Source of the DNA: Cotesia glomerata
Taxonomy: Eukaryota > Arthropoda > Insecta > Hymenoptera > Braconidae
Direction: 5' to 3'
Length of the DNA stretch: 64,000 bases
Assembly (NCBI RefSeq): GCF_020080835.1
Contig: NC_058167.1
Span: forward strand, 14,717,403-14,781,402
Shown in pieces: positions 38,101-53,100 of the stretch (within the stretch, counting starts at the first letter, position 1; each line of letters opens with the position of its first letter). The notes under the pieces were generated by a model. That model did no database searches and had not been told where the DNA came from. It saw only the letters and a program-made list of their open reading frames with translations. The position numbers and the translations under genes were made by a program.

Positions 38101-41100
38101 GTCTCGATTCAACGATAACACAACGGGAATATACTCGTTGATTCTTTTTCTAACACGTATTTGGTGATCTTACGACCCCTATAGACCATAAAAATCCAAC
38201 ATCACGAATCACGAATACCAAAGACACATCAGGCGGTATAGTTATATACAGATCTGATCCGTAAACTACTAAAGCGATATTGTAAACTCGTTTTTTCGTT
38301 AGCCTCTGAATTTAACTCGTCTCTAGCAGTCTAGACTTTGGAGTCTGCAATTTTATTATTTTTATTGGATACCTTCTCTACTCGTAAAAAAAGACAATCC
38401 AATGTAAATTCGTTCACTCGGAATATAACTTAAATTGCTGAGCAATGAAAAGTATTCTTTAATTTTGGATCAGGCATTGATATCCCCAAATTTTTTATTT
38501 ATTTTCCGTCCCTCAAAATAAGATAAAAATAAAATAAAATAAAAAAGGGAAAACGGTGTAGTGTGTATAAAACACATCAATAATTAATGTTTTCCACAGG
38601 GTGTTCCCCGGAATTTTGGGCTTGAAAACGTAAACACGATCGGCAGCACAGAGATAGAGATAGAGAGAAAGAGAGGGTCTCTGTTCTCTGTCGAGGGGTA
38701 GTTTTTGGTGGGTTTAGGAGATATTATAACGGGTGAGACTAAAATATACGGATATAATACATATAGTGTAGTAGTCTCGAAAGCCACTCGATCAATACGC
38801 CACGTTGGCGCCCACATCCCTCGCGTTTCATCCCCTTTGTCTACGAATACTATCTCATTCTCTCCATACCTTTTAACCCCTCAGCAAGCTCTCACTGTAA
38901 CCACGTTCGCGCACACTCTTCCATACTATCCTACCGTTATATATACATATATGTATATATGTGTTTTGTCTCCTCCCCTCACTCTTTTACTCCCTCACAA
39001 AAGGGAGACGCGCGCGCGGAGAAAACATTTTCTGCCAGACGTATCGAATCGACGCGGACGAAGGTAAAGGGCATCGCGCCGACTATTCTCTCATGTTCCT
39101 CTATTGTATATATTTATTTTTCTTTATTAATGTCGGATTCGTTCTTTGGGTTATCATGTTTGTTATTAAAAAAAAAAAAAAATTTTTATTTTGAAGTGCG
39201 ATGACCGAAAGAGAATTTTATTTATAGTTGCAATTTATGAGAGATTAAAGATACCTTCAATTAATATTTTAATTTTAATTTTAATCAAAATTGATATTTG
39301 TTGGTTTTATTTCAAATTTTTGTAGAATAAATTTTTTTTTTATTTATTTATAAAATAAATTAGCAGTAATGATAAAAAAAAAAAAAGTACTCAGATTTTT
39401 CTTTTTAATTTTAAATTCCAAATTTTTTAAATTAAATTTTATTCATATAAAAATATTTTTCAAATCACAAAAAATTCTTTGTTTAATTATTTTACTTTAT
39501 AATTAATTTTATTTATTTTCAAAAAATATATATTCATATTTTTCATTAAAAAACTGAATTGTTATTTATTTATTTAATTTATGAGTCAACCCAAAAAAAA
39601 TCTTTTTGATAAGGCCATATATTGTCAATTTTTATATCATATTACTAGACAGACCGCTTAGGCATAAAAAAAAACTAACTTAACGATATTAAAGTTTATG
39701 GTCATGAAAAATATTTAAATAATTATAAAAATACAAAATTAGTATAGAAAATTAGCACTAATTAATTTAAGTATAGAGAGTTAAATATTTACTTTCATAC
39801 GGTTCATTTTTAATAGTCGTAAAAATTTTTCACCATCATCAATATAGTTGGCTGGCATCGAAACCTTCAGAATATAAATTGATGGATCAAAAAATGTATT
39901 TTTGAAACCAAGAAAAAAAATTCTTGAACTTAAAAATTCAGAAAATTTTTCTTTAACAATACTTATTTCCCTCAAAGAAATTTTGACTTGAATAGTTTTC
40001 CAAAAACCCAAAACTTGAATAATATTTTTGTTTATTTATCGTTCGCAAAGCCATTTAACTTGAATTCATACGTCCCTGAAAGCATGGAAGGTTCGCATTG
40101 TATAGAGCTTCCAAGCACCCCTTATGGACCATCGTAAGGGAGGAGAGAGAGAGAGAAAGAAAATATGAGTACAGAGGCGAGTGTAAGGAAGGGAGGATAT
40201 AACATTTGGTACACCTGCGCCGTATATTGCGGAAATACCGGACTCGCCAGGCAATAAGAATTTATTTTTCCCTCGTCCTACTCGTGCAGAACGTTTTATT
40301 AATACCCCTCCCCACCCACCCGTTCACCCTTGAAAGCTACCTTAACTTCCGTCATCATCCTTCTATTCTTCTCTCCTTTTTTGTTATTTCAACTTCTTCA
40401 TATCTTTTTATCACTCCTGGAGCTTTTTTACCCTGCCTTTTCTTCTTCATAAACACAGACACAGACAGTTGTTCTCTTTGCTCTTTACTTTAGTTTTATT
40501 ATTTAATGTTTTAATTGCCAGAAAAACGGTAACTTGCCTTTAATTATAAGCCAGATTAAAACGAAAACTCATTACGTGAATAAATTTTCTCAAAATTCAA
40601 AATTTTTCTCAACTAAGTTTATTTAATTGGCTGAACAGAAAAAAATTTAAGACTGATAATTGCGATTGCAAAAAAGAGACAGACTAAATCCACTCAGAGA
40701 GTAAGAGGCTCGTAAAAAAATATGGTTGCTATTACTATGTGCATGTAGGTGAAGTCGGAATACAAGAGCTTGCATTCCATTCGAAGTATATGTATGCACG
40801 TGGGAGCTTCTTCGTGCTATAAACGCTTCAACTAATATGTATGTTGAAATTACTGTCGTTATAATTTTTTACTCTGTGATTTTTATTAAATTAATTGAGC
40901 TTATTTTAAGATTAAAAAATAATTAAATGACTCAAATTTTTGCTTGAAGCTAAAGAAAAAATTGTTAAATTGTTTCGATAAACAAGAATAGTTCAAAACA
41001 TTCACTTATAAAGAAAGTAACTTGATTAAAAACAAAAAATCTTGTTTTGTTTTTTCAGTGATCATTCAGCATTATATTTAAAACTAAAACAGCAAAAACT

Positions 41101-44100
41101 AAATTTAACAAAAATTAAGTATTTTAAAAAGACATTTAATTAAATTTTTCATCCGTGTTATTAGATGTATAAATTTGAGAGTATAATACAAAATTTAATT
41201 AATTAAACTGAAACCATTCATTTGCGCTGATGAATAACAATGAAATTAATTAGTATGCGACACTGTTATTTATTTAAATTACCAAATGAAGTAAAAATTA
41301 CATTCAATATTAGTGAGTGTCATATGAAAATTTATAAGTTGAAAATTTCTTTAAAAAATACTTAGAAATTTATAAAATAATCTTTTGAGTAAAGTGATAA
41401 AAAATTAACTTGATTCAAGAGCTGATTTCTGGAACCAAGAGTACCATTTTAAAGAAAATGATTTTCTTGAGTCAAGAGAATAAATTCTTGAGTTAAGAAA
41501 TCATTCTTGGTGTAAGAAAATTTTCTTGTTTCAAGAATTTATTCTTTTGACTCAAGAAAATTATTTTCTTTAAAATGGTATTCTTGGTTCAAGATTTTGG
41601 CTCTTGGGTCAAGTTAATTTTTTTATCAGTGTATTAAAAAAAAAAAAAAAATTTTTTTTCTAAACAACTAAGCAAAAAAAACTTAGCATCCCGGGTACTC
41701 GATATTTATTTGGAAAACATATGGTAGTAAGGGATAAAGTTCATCCTTAGGATTCATAAAAAATCCAATACCAAACACTAAGCTTAAGGCAAATGTCTCG
41801 ATAATGCGACGTAATGCTGCCCCACACTCAGAGTTGGTGTCGTTGGAGTTAGGGGTGGTTCAGAAGCGTACCACCACCATTGGTATCGACACCGACACTA
41901 CCACCCTCTTTTCTATGAGACCGAAGCCCTATGACATTTACGAGGTGTTTTATGCGATCAAAACGCGTCGTAACAATTATTCGCTGATTTTCCGCCCGTA
42001 AAATTTCTCGTCTTTCTAACCGTACTGCGGTACATACAAATATAACAATCACAATTACACTCTCTACTCTACTCAATACATTATTTTCGGATCATGAGTA
42101 CCGAGTAATCATCCTGTATCCTGCCTAGTGTGTTACTAATTAAATCAATTATTTAAACTACCAATCCCGGTATTATTACTCGCATTTATTAGCATACTTA
42201 ATTAGTACCGCCATTTTTAATATTCTACCTGGCACCCATATTTGTCATGATCTACAATTATAAATTATAATAATTATTGTAATTATAACTATCGAATTTA
42301 TCAGAATAAACTCGATAAAGTTTAATTTAAAAATCCATTGATAATAAATTTATGAAATTTATTATGTTTGCGCTAAGTGTACACGGAATATTTATACGTT
42401 TGATAGTTGATAGCGTTTCCAATTGTCGAAAGTGCTCCGCTGGGAATGGTTACTCTTTAGATTAACTTCACGATTGATGGTATAGTCAGCTTCATAATTT
42501 AAATTTTCTGCTTTTTTAAATTATATTTCATATCTATTTTATCACATAATCCTATTTCAAATTAATGCCTGGATTTTATTTATTATTTATAATTTTTATA
42601 ACAAGTTGGAATTAAACAGAGTCCTCGAAAATTAGTAAATCATTTGTGGAAGGTACAAATTTTTCAAATAAAAAATTCTTTTTAATAATTTAAAATTGTA
42701 TTTTTTTTTTCTCAAGGGTACTTTTTGTAACAGTGTAAAATTTTTGTTAATTATTGACTAAACTTAGCAATTTAAATCCCTAATTAAAAATTATACTTTC
42801 CAAAATTGATGAAAAATTAAAAAAAAAATTTTTTGTTGGAAAAATTAATTACAAAATTTAAAACGAGTTAATGTTATCAAAATAATATTTCCTTAATATT
42901 GTAATAAAAAAAAAAATAAAAAGATTATTTAAAAATTTGGAAATTTGTAAACTAAAGCTTGATCGATAAAAGTTTTTTTTTTTAATAGTAGCAATAAAAA
43001 TCGCGGTTTTGTGCAAAATATTAACACCGGTTGGCTAGTTCTTATTCATTGCTCTTTATTAACTATTTGTTTTGTCACATATAAATTGTGGGAAGCAGAT
43101 GCGTGTAATGAGATTGTACACAAAATTGTTGGTAAAAAAAACTTTCCGCCAATATTTTAATAAAATTTTGTTGTTTAATTATTCGATAAATTTCCTACTC
43201 AATGATCGAAAAAATAAAATATAAATTTATGTTCATAAATCACAAAGTATTAAATTATTATCGCCCGTCAATATCTCTGCACTCTCCCGGGAATTGACAT
43301 CTCAGAGGGTGTTTTTCTACAAAATCTCATCTTTTACTCATTTCATCTCATGAGAATTTATACCCTTATTCGAAAAATAAACATTATTTATAATTCTAAA
43401 GATTAGCTTTACAAAATGATTGGAATTCAAATTTAGAGTGTGGAAAGTTAGTATAAGCATGGCAATTACTATTTATTTTTATTAAGCTACCCTCAGAAAA
43501 TCAAAAGCCAGGAACCCTTTTGTTCTTTATCTTAATTGCTCTTACGGTTCTCGTTTAGATCAATACCGTGCCGAAGTCATGGCTCTAAATTATCAACTGG
43601 CCAACGAGTAAAGCCCCCATTGCAGTTTAAAACGAATCAAGCATATTTCACCACCAACCTTTCCTTCCAACTAAAAACATACACTCTCACCCATATATAT
43701 TAGATATATATATACAAGGTTTAATTTTTTATTTACAAAGTTATCCTATAATTTAGTACATACTAAACTTATAGAATAAAAAAAGCTATAATTACAATCA
43801 CAATTACAATCATAATAGTCTCAATTAACAACTAATTCTCAATCTTTAATCATAAATTCCCAATCTGTAATTATTAATCATCAACTTTTAGTCCTTTATC
43901 ATGAATCCTTAATTATTAATCCTTAGTTTTCAATCATTGATCCTTAATCACTAATTCTTAAGTCTCAATCAATCCTTACACTAAAAAAAATTAACTCGAT
44001 CCAAAAAAAAATTTTGTTGAATTACAAAATTTTTCTTGATTCGAAATTTTTTCGTCTTGATTAAACTTAATTTTTTTTAAGGCTATCATTAAACAATAAT

Positions 44101-47100
44101 GATTATTCTTTAATCCTTAATTATGAATGATGAATTCTTCCTCTTTAATCATTGTACACAGTAAAAAATTTTGCGTCAAAAAACGTAGTGTTAAAAATTT
44201 TTGTGTTAACATTTAACACTTTTATGTGTAAATTTAACATTTTTTCTGTTAAATCAACACCAAAAAGGGTTAAAAATATTTAACATAAAAATTTTTAACA
44301 CAAAATTTTTTGACGCAAAATTTTTTACTGTATACACTGATAAAAAAATTAACTTGACTCAAGAGCCAAAATCTTGAACCAAGAATACCATTTTGAAGAA
44401 AATGATTTTCTTGAGTCAAGAAATTATTCTTGATTTAAGTAAATTTTTCTTGTCTCAAGAATTTATTCTCTTAACTCAAAAAAATCATTTTCTTCAAAAT
44501 GGTATTCTTGATTCAAGATTTTAGCTCTTGAGTCAAGTTAATTTTTTTATCAGTGTATAACAGGAATAAGTTAAATGGTGAAGTGGAATTCTACGGTGGC
44601 ACATTCAGTGCATATATGTCAAATATAAAAAAACAATTGCTCATTTATGTATAAATTACAAAGACTTTTTTCTCGTTTTTTCATTAATTAAATTCTAATT
44701 AATTTTTCCCTTAAATGAATGTTATTTAATTTTAAATACTCTCTATTGATGTATATTGCCGATGGGCGTATGTTGATTAATAAATTAATAAATAAATAAA
44801 TAAACACTTTAATTAAATCATAAATGATCAATAAAAAAAATTAAATTTTCCAAAACAAAAAATAATTCTTGATCTCGTGTAAGAGTTACTCATAAAACCC
44901 TTGACAATTAATCACAGCATTGACCTAGTACTAACCCAAAATTTTAATGACCCACGTAAAGTACAGTCGAAAGACACAGCAGTAAAAGAAAAGTTTACGT
45001 ACTTGAACTTGGATTGAAGAGTATCTCAGTGACAAAGATGAACAATGAGAGTAATAGTAATAGTAATAGCGATGGTGATAGTAGCAGTATGTATTAGTAT
45101 AAGTAAAGTATTGTGCGACATGTGACGTAAATATAGAGGAAAATAAAAATGTGAGAGTAATACAGGAGTCGCAAGCATAAGCACCCTGGCAGGCCGCCGC
45201 TCGACTCGTAAAATGTTAACTGCTAGTAAAACTGAGTTTACGCGCTTGTAAGGAGGTGCTCCCCTTCTTCTTTGTCTTCTTCCTCTTTATCTGACGCCGG
45301 GAGCAGCACATACGGAACAGAAAGGAAAGCACACAGTAGAGGAGTAGAGGAAAGTCATACTACTACCATCATCATCATCCTTTTCGCCGATCTCTTGTAC
45401 CCCTGGCAATCCACCCTTACGACATAATAGTCAGATTATTGGCCGCTAAACACCAGACTCTATTTTATTAACTATTTTTACTCTTTTTATTGGCTATTTT
45501 TGTCATAATAATTCTGCTGGTGCTTTCTGAAGCAACAAATAGAATCTTAAAAGGGGGAAAATAATTTTAAAAAAATTTTAGTCATTTAAATGTTTAATTT
45601 TACCGTGTTTTAATTCGCACTTATGTATAAAATAAAAAAAAAAAAGTAACCCTTGCTCTCGATTCTCCCCAGAGTGTAGTGTCGTTTAAAACTTGAACCC
45701 TTTTTTTTCTCACCTTTAATTGTTGCACATCGTATAAATGCATTAGTAGTACGCATTCATTTCACGGTCTTACTTTTCGAAACTTTATTTCTCTTAACTT
45801 TTCCGAACCGTTTTAGCGATCGTTATTCTTCTGTGAAAAAGAGAAAAAATGTGTGGTTTTTTTTACAATCAAATTGTAAATAAATAAAAAATAAACATGA
45901 TAATAAAATGAATAAAATACAATGAAACTTTTCAAGGACCTTATTGTTACAATATATATACTAGTTCAGAAAGATAATAGAACTGTTTGATAAAATCGAC
46001 ATTTTGACAGAATGTCGATAAGATACTCAAACTTATTTTCAATTGACTTTGTCTGCTCTTTCCTTTTATTATTTACTTTTGTTACTTGTCTATTATTTCT
46101 TCAATTATTTTAGCTCAAAAACAAACAAATTTTAATTAACTACTGCTGTGGGTCTATTTATACTTACAGAGCTTTGTAGTTAATCGGCAATATTATAGGA
46201 TATATGAGTAAAAATCTAGTGGAAAAATTTGAAAAACTAAAAAAAAGTCTTATTGAATTGTGAAAATGGATTCTTTTATGATTCGATAAATGTCTGGGTA
46301 AAAATAAAACAACAATCAATGTTTCCGATACTATTCTACCTACTTTACTTGTGTTTTAGTTTTTTTTTTGTTCTATTTTTACGACTTAGACTTTGCTAGT
46401 ATACTGTATAGTAGTTTACTTGACTTTAGGTCTTTTATTTCTGCTCGATCCATTTGTGGGTACAATTGAATTAAACACAAAGGAAGTGTCCATTTCTTAG
46501 TTAATTTCTTTTTGATGTAACAAAATTTTTTATAAGGGTTTTGGGATGTAGGACTTTTATTCAATTTTTTAATCCCAATAATAATAACAGTGATAATCTT
46601 TACAATAAAAATTATATTTATATGATAAAATGCATTTTTTATGTTAAATTTAATATAATTTAAAATATCTTGGTCTGAATTTGTACCTTTTGAAGGTTTC
46701 ATATGCTTTTCAGTGATAGTTAATTTATTATGATAAGTTTTCGGAGTAGATTTCAATTTCATACTAAATAGAGCTACATGCCAAATATTAATCCATATTA
46801 ATTAAGAGAAAATCAAATAAATTTTGTGACTTGTATATCTTTATTATAAAATGTGTTTTTATAATTAAATTTGGTACCACCAAAAAATTCGTAAATTTAT
46901 TTCTTTTCACGGTTTGATATTTTTTTCGGTGATAGTCAATTTATCATCGAAATAATTAAAAGAATAAGCAAAATTAAATTACATAAAGATAATTTTTTAA
47001 TTAAATTAGGCATCATTAAAAAGATCTTCACTTTAATTTGTGTTTTTTTATGATTTTATATATTTTTTGGTAGAAAAAAAAGTCAACTTGATTCAATAAA

Positions 47101-50100
47101 ATAATTTTTAAATTAAAAAAATTCTTTTTGGTTTAAGTAAAATTTACTTAGTTCAAAAATCTTTAGTGTTAATTAAAGACAATGAAATTTTTTAAATTAA
47201 TTTTATTGGTTGAAGAATTTTTCTTTTAAATCAGAGTAATTTTTTTTTCAGTGTGGTACTAAATTTTTTATTTTAAGTTGTTGGAGCAATTTTGAATAGT
47301 TTTTTGGTTTATAAGTTTGTTCCTTCACAATTTTTATTAAATTATACTTAAAATTCATAATTATTAATCTAAATTTTGCTTTTCTTGAATATTTCAGTTC
47401 TGTCACTGAGAAATACCCAAGAAGAAGAGCCTCCAGATCCTCAACTGATGAGGTTAGACAACATGTTGATAGCCGAGGGCGTTGCTGGACCAGAAAAAGG
47501 CGGCGGTGCTGGAGCTGCAGCATCTGCGTCAGCAGCCTCGGCAGCTGGACCCCCAGGACAACCTGACAACGCTATTGAACACTCTGATTACCGTGCTAAG
47601 CTTGCCCAAATCAGACAAATTTACCACCAGGAGCTCGAAAAATACGAACAGGTTAGTATCCAATCCACTTAATTCATTTTCTGTTTATTAACAGACATTT
47701 GATTCCATTTTTATTAGAAAGGAAAAAAATAATTAGATTACCAGGAAAAAAGTAGAAGCGTCATAAGGAAATATATGCCCGGATTAAAGTTAATCAACGA
47801 TAAGAAATGCAATTTCATAGCTCGAGATTATATTCATGCGACAAGTAAAGCAAGGCGAAAAGTAATGAGAGTAGCATAGCAAGAGCAAGTGTACGAGAGA
47901 TAGAGATAGGTGGAGGTAAAGTACGACACCGATTTGCGTGCTAATGAACCAACGTGCGCTTGCTTAAGTAAAATCTCGCGTGCAGACGATCAATGACTGA
48001 CTCTCCAGATCTTTGTTTCAGTCTATTGTACTAGAGAACAAGTATCATACCGTTTTATCTGTACATATATACACAATAATAGTCGAGATATGCTGAGGAT
48101 CGCGTGCCGTCGAGCTCTCACTTCTATTGTCGTAGTTTACTATTTCTTACGTGACAACTTCACTATTTTAAGAAACTAATTTACTGGATTTTCAAAAATT
48201 CCTCTGGAGATTGGGTTCATATTTTATTCTAAATTTTTTTTTGTAAATTAGCAATTAAATTATTTCAGTACTAATAAAAAATTTTTCATGATTTTTAAAA
48301 ATTTTTTTTAAATTTTCTTTTCAGTATTTAATATCTTACTCAGTAAAATTTTTTATTCAAAAATTATTGTTTTAATATAAATATTTTCTTATTTAATTTT
48401 TTTTTTCTTTAAGTACATTAAAAATAGTATTAAAATTAGCTGTCACTTGACCATTTTTTAATTTTATTTAAAAAAAAAATTTGTTCCGAAAAATTATTTT
48501 AAAAAAATAGCATTTTTAATTTATTAAAATTTCTAAATATCCATTTTTTTCTCATTTTTTTTATGCAGTAATTTATTTATTAGAAAAATTATTAAATATC
48601 GGCTAAATTAAATTTCATACATTAAAAATAAAATTATTATAAAAAAAAAATTTTTTCAAATAAAAATTACCGGGAATTTTTTTTAATTCAAAAATTTTTT
48701 GCAGCAAAAAAAATTTCACAAAAAAACAAAATTTCTAATCTACAACTTAAAAAATCAGCCGTAAATTTTTGAAATTGTATTTTGATGCCTGTTATATGAC
48801 TGAAAAAATTTTCATGAAATTGAACATTAATTGTACTGAGATTTTTAGACAAAATGCGGTAGGGTACCTCTTTGTACCGAGTGGCAATCGCGTGACGTTT
48901 CAGAATTGTAGGAGAGCTGCACTGCAGATAGCGGTAGTCACGTACCGGGTGTTCGAACAAATTTATTTCTATGTTTTTTATTTGTTATATAGATTTTTTT
49001 ATGTCAACGTGTCTGTCTGACTGGTATGCGAGGATACCTTATTATTGCTGAGTCAGATCTAGAAGGATCATTAAAAAATTTTTTTATCATACCAATATGA
49101 TATTTTCCCATGAATAATGAATAACGAAGAATAATCAGTTATGTAAATTTAATTATTTAAATATTTTGTTTACCAATCTGATTCCTTATACTCTGATTCT
49201 ATTTTATAAGATCGCTGCTCAAGATATTCATACTCTATTTACCGAATACAGTGTATTTATTATTTAGACAAGCGTAATATTTGAAAAATCGGGTCACTAT
49301 TGACACCCTGAGACCCAAGACTAGACGTATACAAATAGATATAAATATATATACAAAAGACAAATATACCCTGACGTGATGAGTCTGAGTAAAAGTTATT
49401 GGAACATTTACGTTTCCCCTTAGAATAGCTTAAGAATAGGAAAAGCGGCTTAGGCCTAGTAAATGTGAAATATCTTATTCCCTGATAAGGGTCGAAATGG
49501 GCTAATCTCAACTATTTTTTGGGCTTTTGTGTATCTTCAAGCTTATTTCAACTTGATTCGTCATAATTTCGTCTATTTTTATTTTTATTAGTTGTTTTTC
49601 CGAAGCTTTCTATCTTGGAGGCAAAAAAAGTCCTTTTTAAAGATTCGTTTATGTCAAAAAATATTGGATTTATGTAAACGACTAAAGAAGCTCGACCTAA
49701 TGCATTTCATACGGAAAAAAATGAGCCCAAGAACGAAAAAATCGGTCAAGTAGCTTCTGAGATATCGGTATTCTAAAAAGATCATTTTTCAAGGTCATTC
49801 ATTTCGAAAAATTTTTGGGATTGCTTTATAGTGTAATGACTTGGAAACTTTCGATTTTAGGAGAAAATTGTATGAGACCTTTCTTTTAGATCTTGAATCA
49901 AGGAAAAACACAAGCCCAAAAAAAAGCTGATCGGATGGCTAGATTCTGAGATATAAATTTTTAAACAAAAATTTGAGCTTTTCTAGCTTAAATTCTGACC
50001 AATGTTCACCGAAAAATTCATTAACAAATTTTTTTTGGGCATTATAATTGAGAAAATTATTCAGTATAATGTGCCGTTTAATAAAAAAATAGAAAAAGAT

Positions 50101-53100
50101 TATAATTTTCTTAAAAAATTTCCATAAATATTTATATAAAGGATTGTTTTTTTGTATTATTTTTAACGCTAGTCTTTTCTCACTACAGACACATTTATTC
50201 ATGAATTCATTTACATTTAGAGTATATCTTGAAGATTCAGTTGCTAGATTTACATTACGTTATTTTCGTTCACGAATCTATTCCCAGATTTGCGTAATGG
50301 AAATTCGTTCGATCAAGTACCTCACCAGTAGCTTTTCTGCAATGGTATCCTACTTATTGCTACTTTTATAATACAACCCAAGAATTTTCAATCGCCGAGC
50401 TGAAAAATATTTTCATCTTTTCTTGTAATGTACATACTTATCCATACCCATACCCATATCCATACACAGTCACATATAAATATAGATATAGATATATGAA
50501 TAAATGTAATTGAAATTACGAGGGGTGAATGGCTGCGTGGCAATGTGAAATGGCGTGACAGACAAAAATAGAAAGCTAAGAGGAATTTTGAGATATCGCG
50601 TGATGATCATTACACACTGACTCTGAGTTTAAACTCATCCTATGGAATATGGAATTATAAATATATAATAATCTCCGTGCATACATTATTTTAATTAATA
50701 ATCCAGATTATTTAACAGTGATCAAATTTACTCTCTGCTATGCAATATGTATCCCGTTATGTTACGTTACGAGTGTCCAGTTTCTTCTGGGTAGTATCAG
50801 AGCTTCAGCTTGTAATGCTGACTTTAATTTTCACATTATATCTTTCTTCTTAGATTATTGCCAACATACCGTACCGTAAGCTGCAAATGAGATTTTCTGT
50901 AATAAATTTCATCAATTTATGTCTAAGTTGGGGTCAGTTACATAAAAACTCCAATTTTATATCCGTATTTTTAGTACTTACTGTATATTCTGTATAATTA
51001 TTTTTTTTGCTAAATTATTCAAGGTAAAAATTTAACGGCGCTAATTATCTTTTGCAGTAGAATTAGAAATAAAGTACCGACGGGTAATAAGGCATAGAAA
51101 AATATGTAATTTAAATAACAAGTTTTGAAGTGAATTATTTGTCAAGTACATTTTTTTTTTAAATATTAAAAAAATATTTAGTTTTATCATAAACAAAAAT
51201 AAAATTAAAATTTGTAAAAATTAGAGCTTATTTCACAATAGTCATTTCGACTTCAGCATAATTAAATAATTTTAACATTTTTAGGATTTAATTTCAATAA
51301 TGACTATTGACTATTATTATTTGAAATTAACATAATTATTGATCTCAAATACCGAATATATTAATTATTTAAGTGGTTTATTTTAATAAAGTCTATATTT
51401 ATAATTAGGAAAATTACTCTGGTCGCTGAAAAATTTTCAATATCATTTAATATCGTTATGTAAAATTTTAGACTGAGAAAAAATAAAAATTATGTCTATA
51501 CAAAGATTTTTTGACTCAAGAATTTTGTAAATTAAAAAATTTAATATATTAATTTTTTCGGAAGAAGAATATCATTATTAATTTTTATTATTAACAACAA
51601 AAAAAATCAAATAGCTTTATTTGAATTAAATAAAAATTAATTTAACTAATTCTTCAAATAAAAAAATACATTTTTTTTTATTTTTAAGAAGTATTTTTTT
51701 TCTCACTGTACATAAAGAATATGATTATTATTTTTTTTTAGCCGCGGTTAATTACTTTGTAATTTTTAATTTTAAATAATAGAATTAAATTATAATAATT
51801 GTATAAAAAAAAATTGACTTAAAATTATCGGGCAAAAATGAAAAGAAAGAAGAAGAAAGCAAGAAAAAATGGTAAATGAGTAAAGCTTTGGTGAATTTTC
51901 TATCCAATTCAGGCTTTTACTCTCGTTTTCTCAGTTCTCAGTTCTAAGTTCTCAGGGTATCTGGTATATATATAGTACGTTGTGGAGAAAACGGGAATGA
52001 TTCTGATCCACCCTCGTCTCTCGTTTCTAGTTTTCTGGCTCTGCTCTTGTATTATGGCGGATAGGAGCAAGGTCTCAACAGAGTTGCGAGTAGTATATGT
52101 AGTATAGAGAGTTTGGCCTGTTCTGGGGATAAAACTAAACGAATGTACGTACGAATACCAAGTCAGATAGAATAAGAAGAGAAGAACAAGAAGAGAAGAG
52201 TGTATGCGAATAGAAGTAACGCCGTCGGGTGGAATCCATTCCGAAATTGCAAACCATCCGCTTTCTCATCTCGTCCTCACTTGCTCTCTGTTCCACGACT
52301 TCCCTTAGGAAAAGCTACCCGATGCCTGCTTCGAATACTGATATCAAAGCTAAGTCTCTTCTCTCAACACCAAAAGCTCAAAAAAATATAAAAAATAAAA
52401 AATACACACAGAATAACACACATGAAAAGGAATAATAATTTTGTCGATGTCGCTTGTCGGTTGTACTTTACATTTTTTTTCTCGTTTAGGAAATATTATT
52501 ATTATTATTATTATTATTATTTAAAAGGTAGATTTTTAAATTTTTATTAAAATAAAGTGACTAGTTTTTTTTTATACTTTCAGGCGTGTAACGAGTTCAC
52601 TACGCACGTAATGAATCTTCTGAGAGAACAAAGTCGTACCAGGCCGATTACACCTAAGGAAATTGAAAGAATGGTGCAAATAATTCACAAAAAGTTTTCG
52701 AGTATCCAAATGCAGCTTAAACAATCTACCTGTGAGGCTGTTATGATCCTCAGAAGTCGATTCCTTGATGCCAGGTTTGAATTATTTTCATTCACTAAAA
52801 TCATAAAAATTAACTCTCTCAATTTTTTAATTTTGTCTTTGAGTAACTTTTCAATTTTAGTCAAATTTTGATAGTTTTTTTCCTCTCAATTTTGTAAATT
52901 AAAAAAATTATTTTGTGCATTTATTTAGGGTGTAATTTATGATATTAATTAATTTTCAATTTAACAGACGTAAAAGACGGAACTTCAGTAAACAAGCATC
53001 CGAAATACTGAACGAATATTTTTACTCGCATTTGAGTAATCCTTACCCCAGTGAAGAAGCTAAAGAAGAATTAGCGAGAAAGTGTGGTATTACCGTCAGC

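Larger units (their letters stand above)
23814..47397 (+). other. exd: exd intron 2 (23.6 kb) with composition islands
   Basis: Long AT-rich stretches alternate with islands of normal composition at about 24.96-25.53, 26.1-26.6, 28.2-28.33, 28.56-29.2, 29.4-29.95, 30.25-30.55, 30.78-31.2, 32.9-33.25, 33.65-33.8, 34.56-34.95, 35.3-35.85, 37.05-37.5, 38.1-39.1, 40.06-40.5, 41.7-42.1 and 44.95-45.45 kb. Several islands carry GAGA-type runs (38651-38677, 40141-40160, 34765-34783) and GCCAT motifs. ORFs in them are short and unrecognised. I read them as candidate enhancers or remnants, not genes. Confidence 0.5.

Noticed and set aside
38705..39067. 120-codon plus-strand ORF in exd intron 2
   Set aside because: It crosses a TA/microsatellite-like stretch and a pyrimidine-rich island, overlaps other frames of similar length and resembles no family. 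The island is more likely regulatory.
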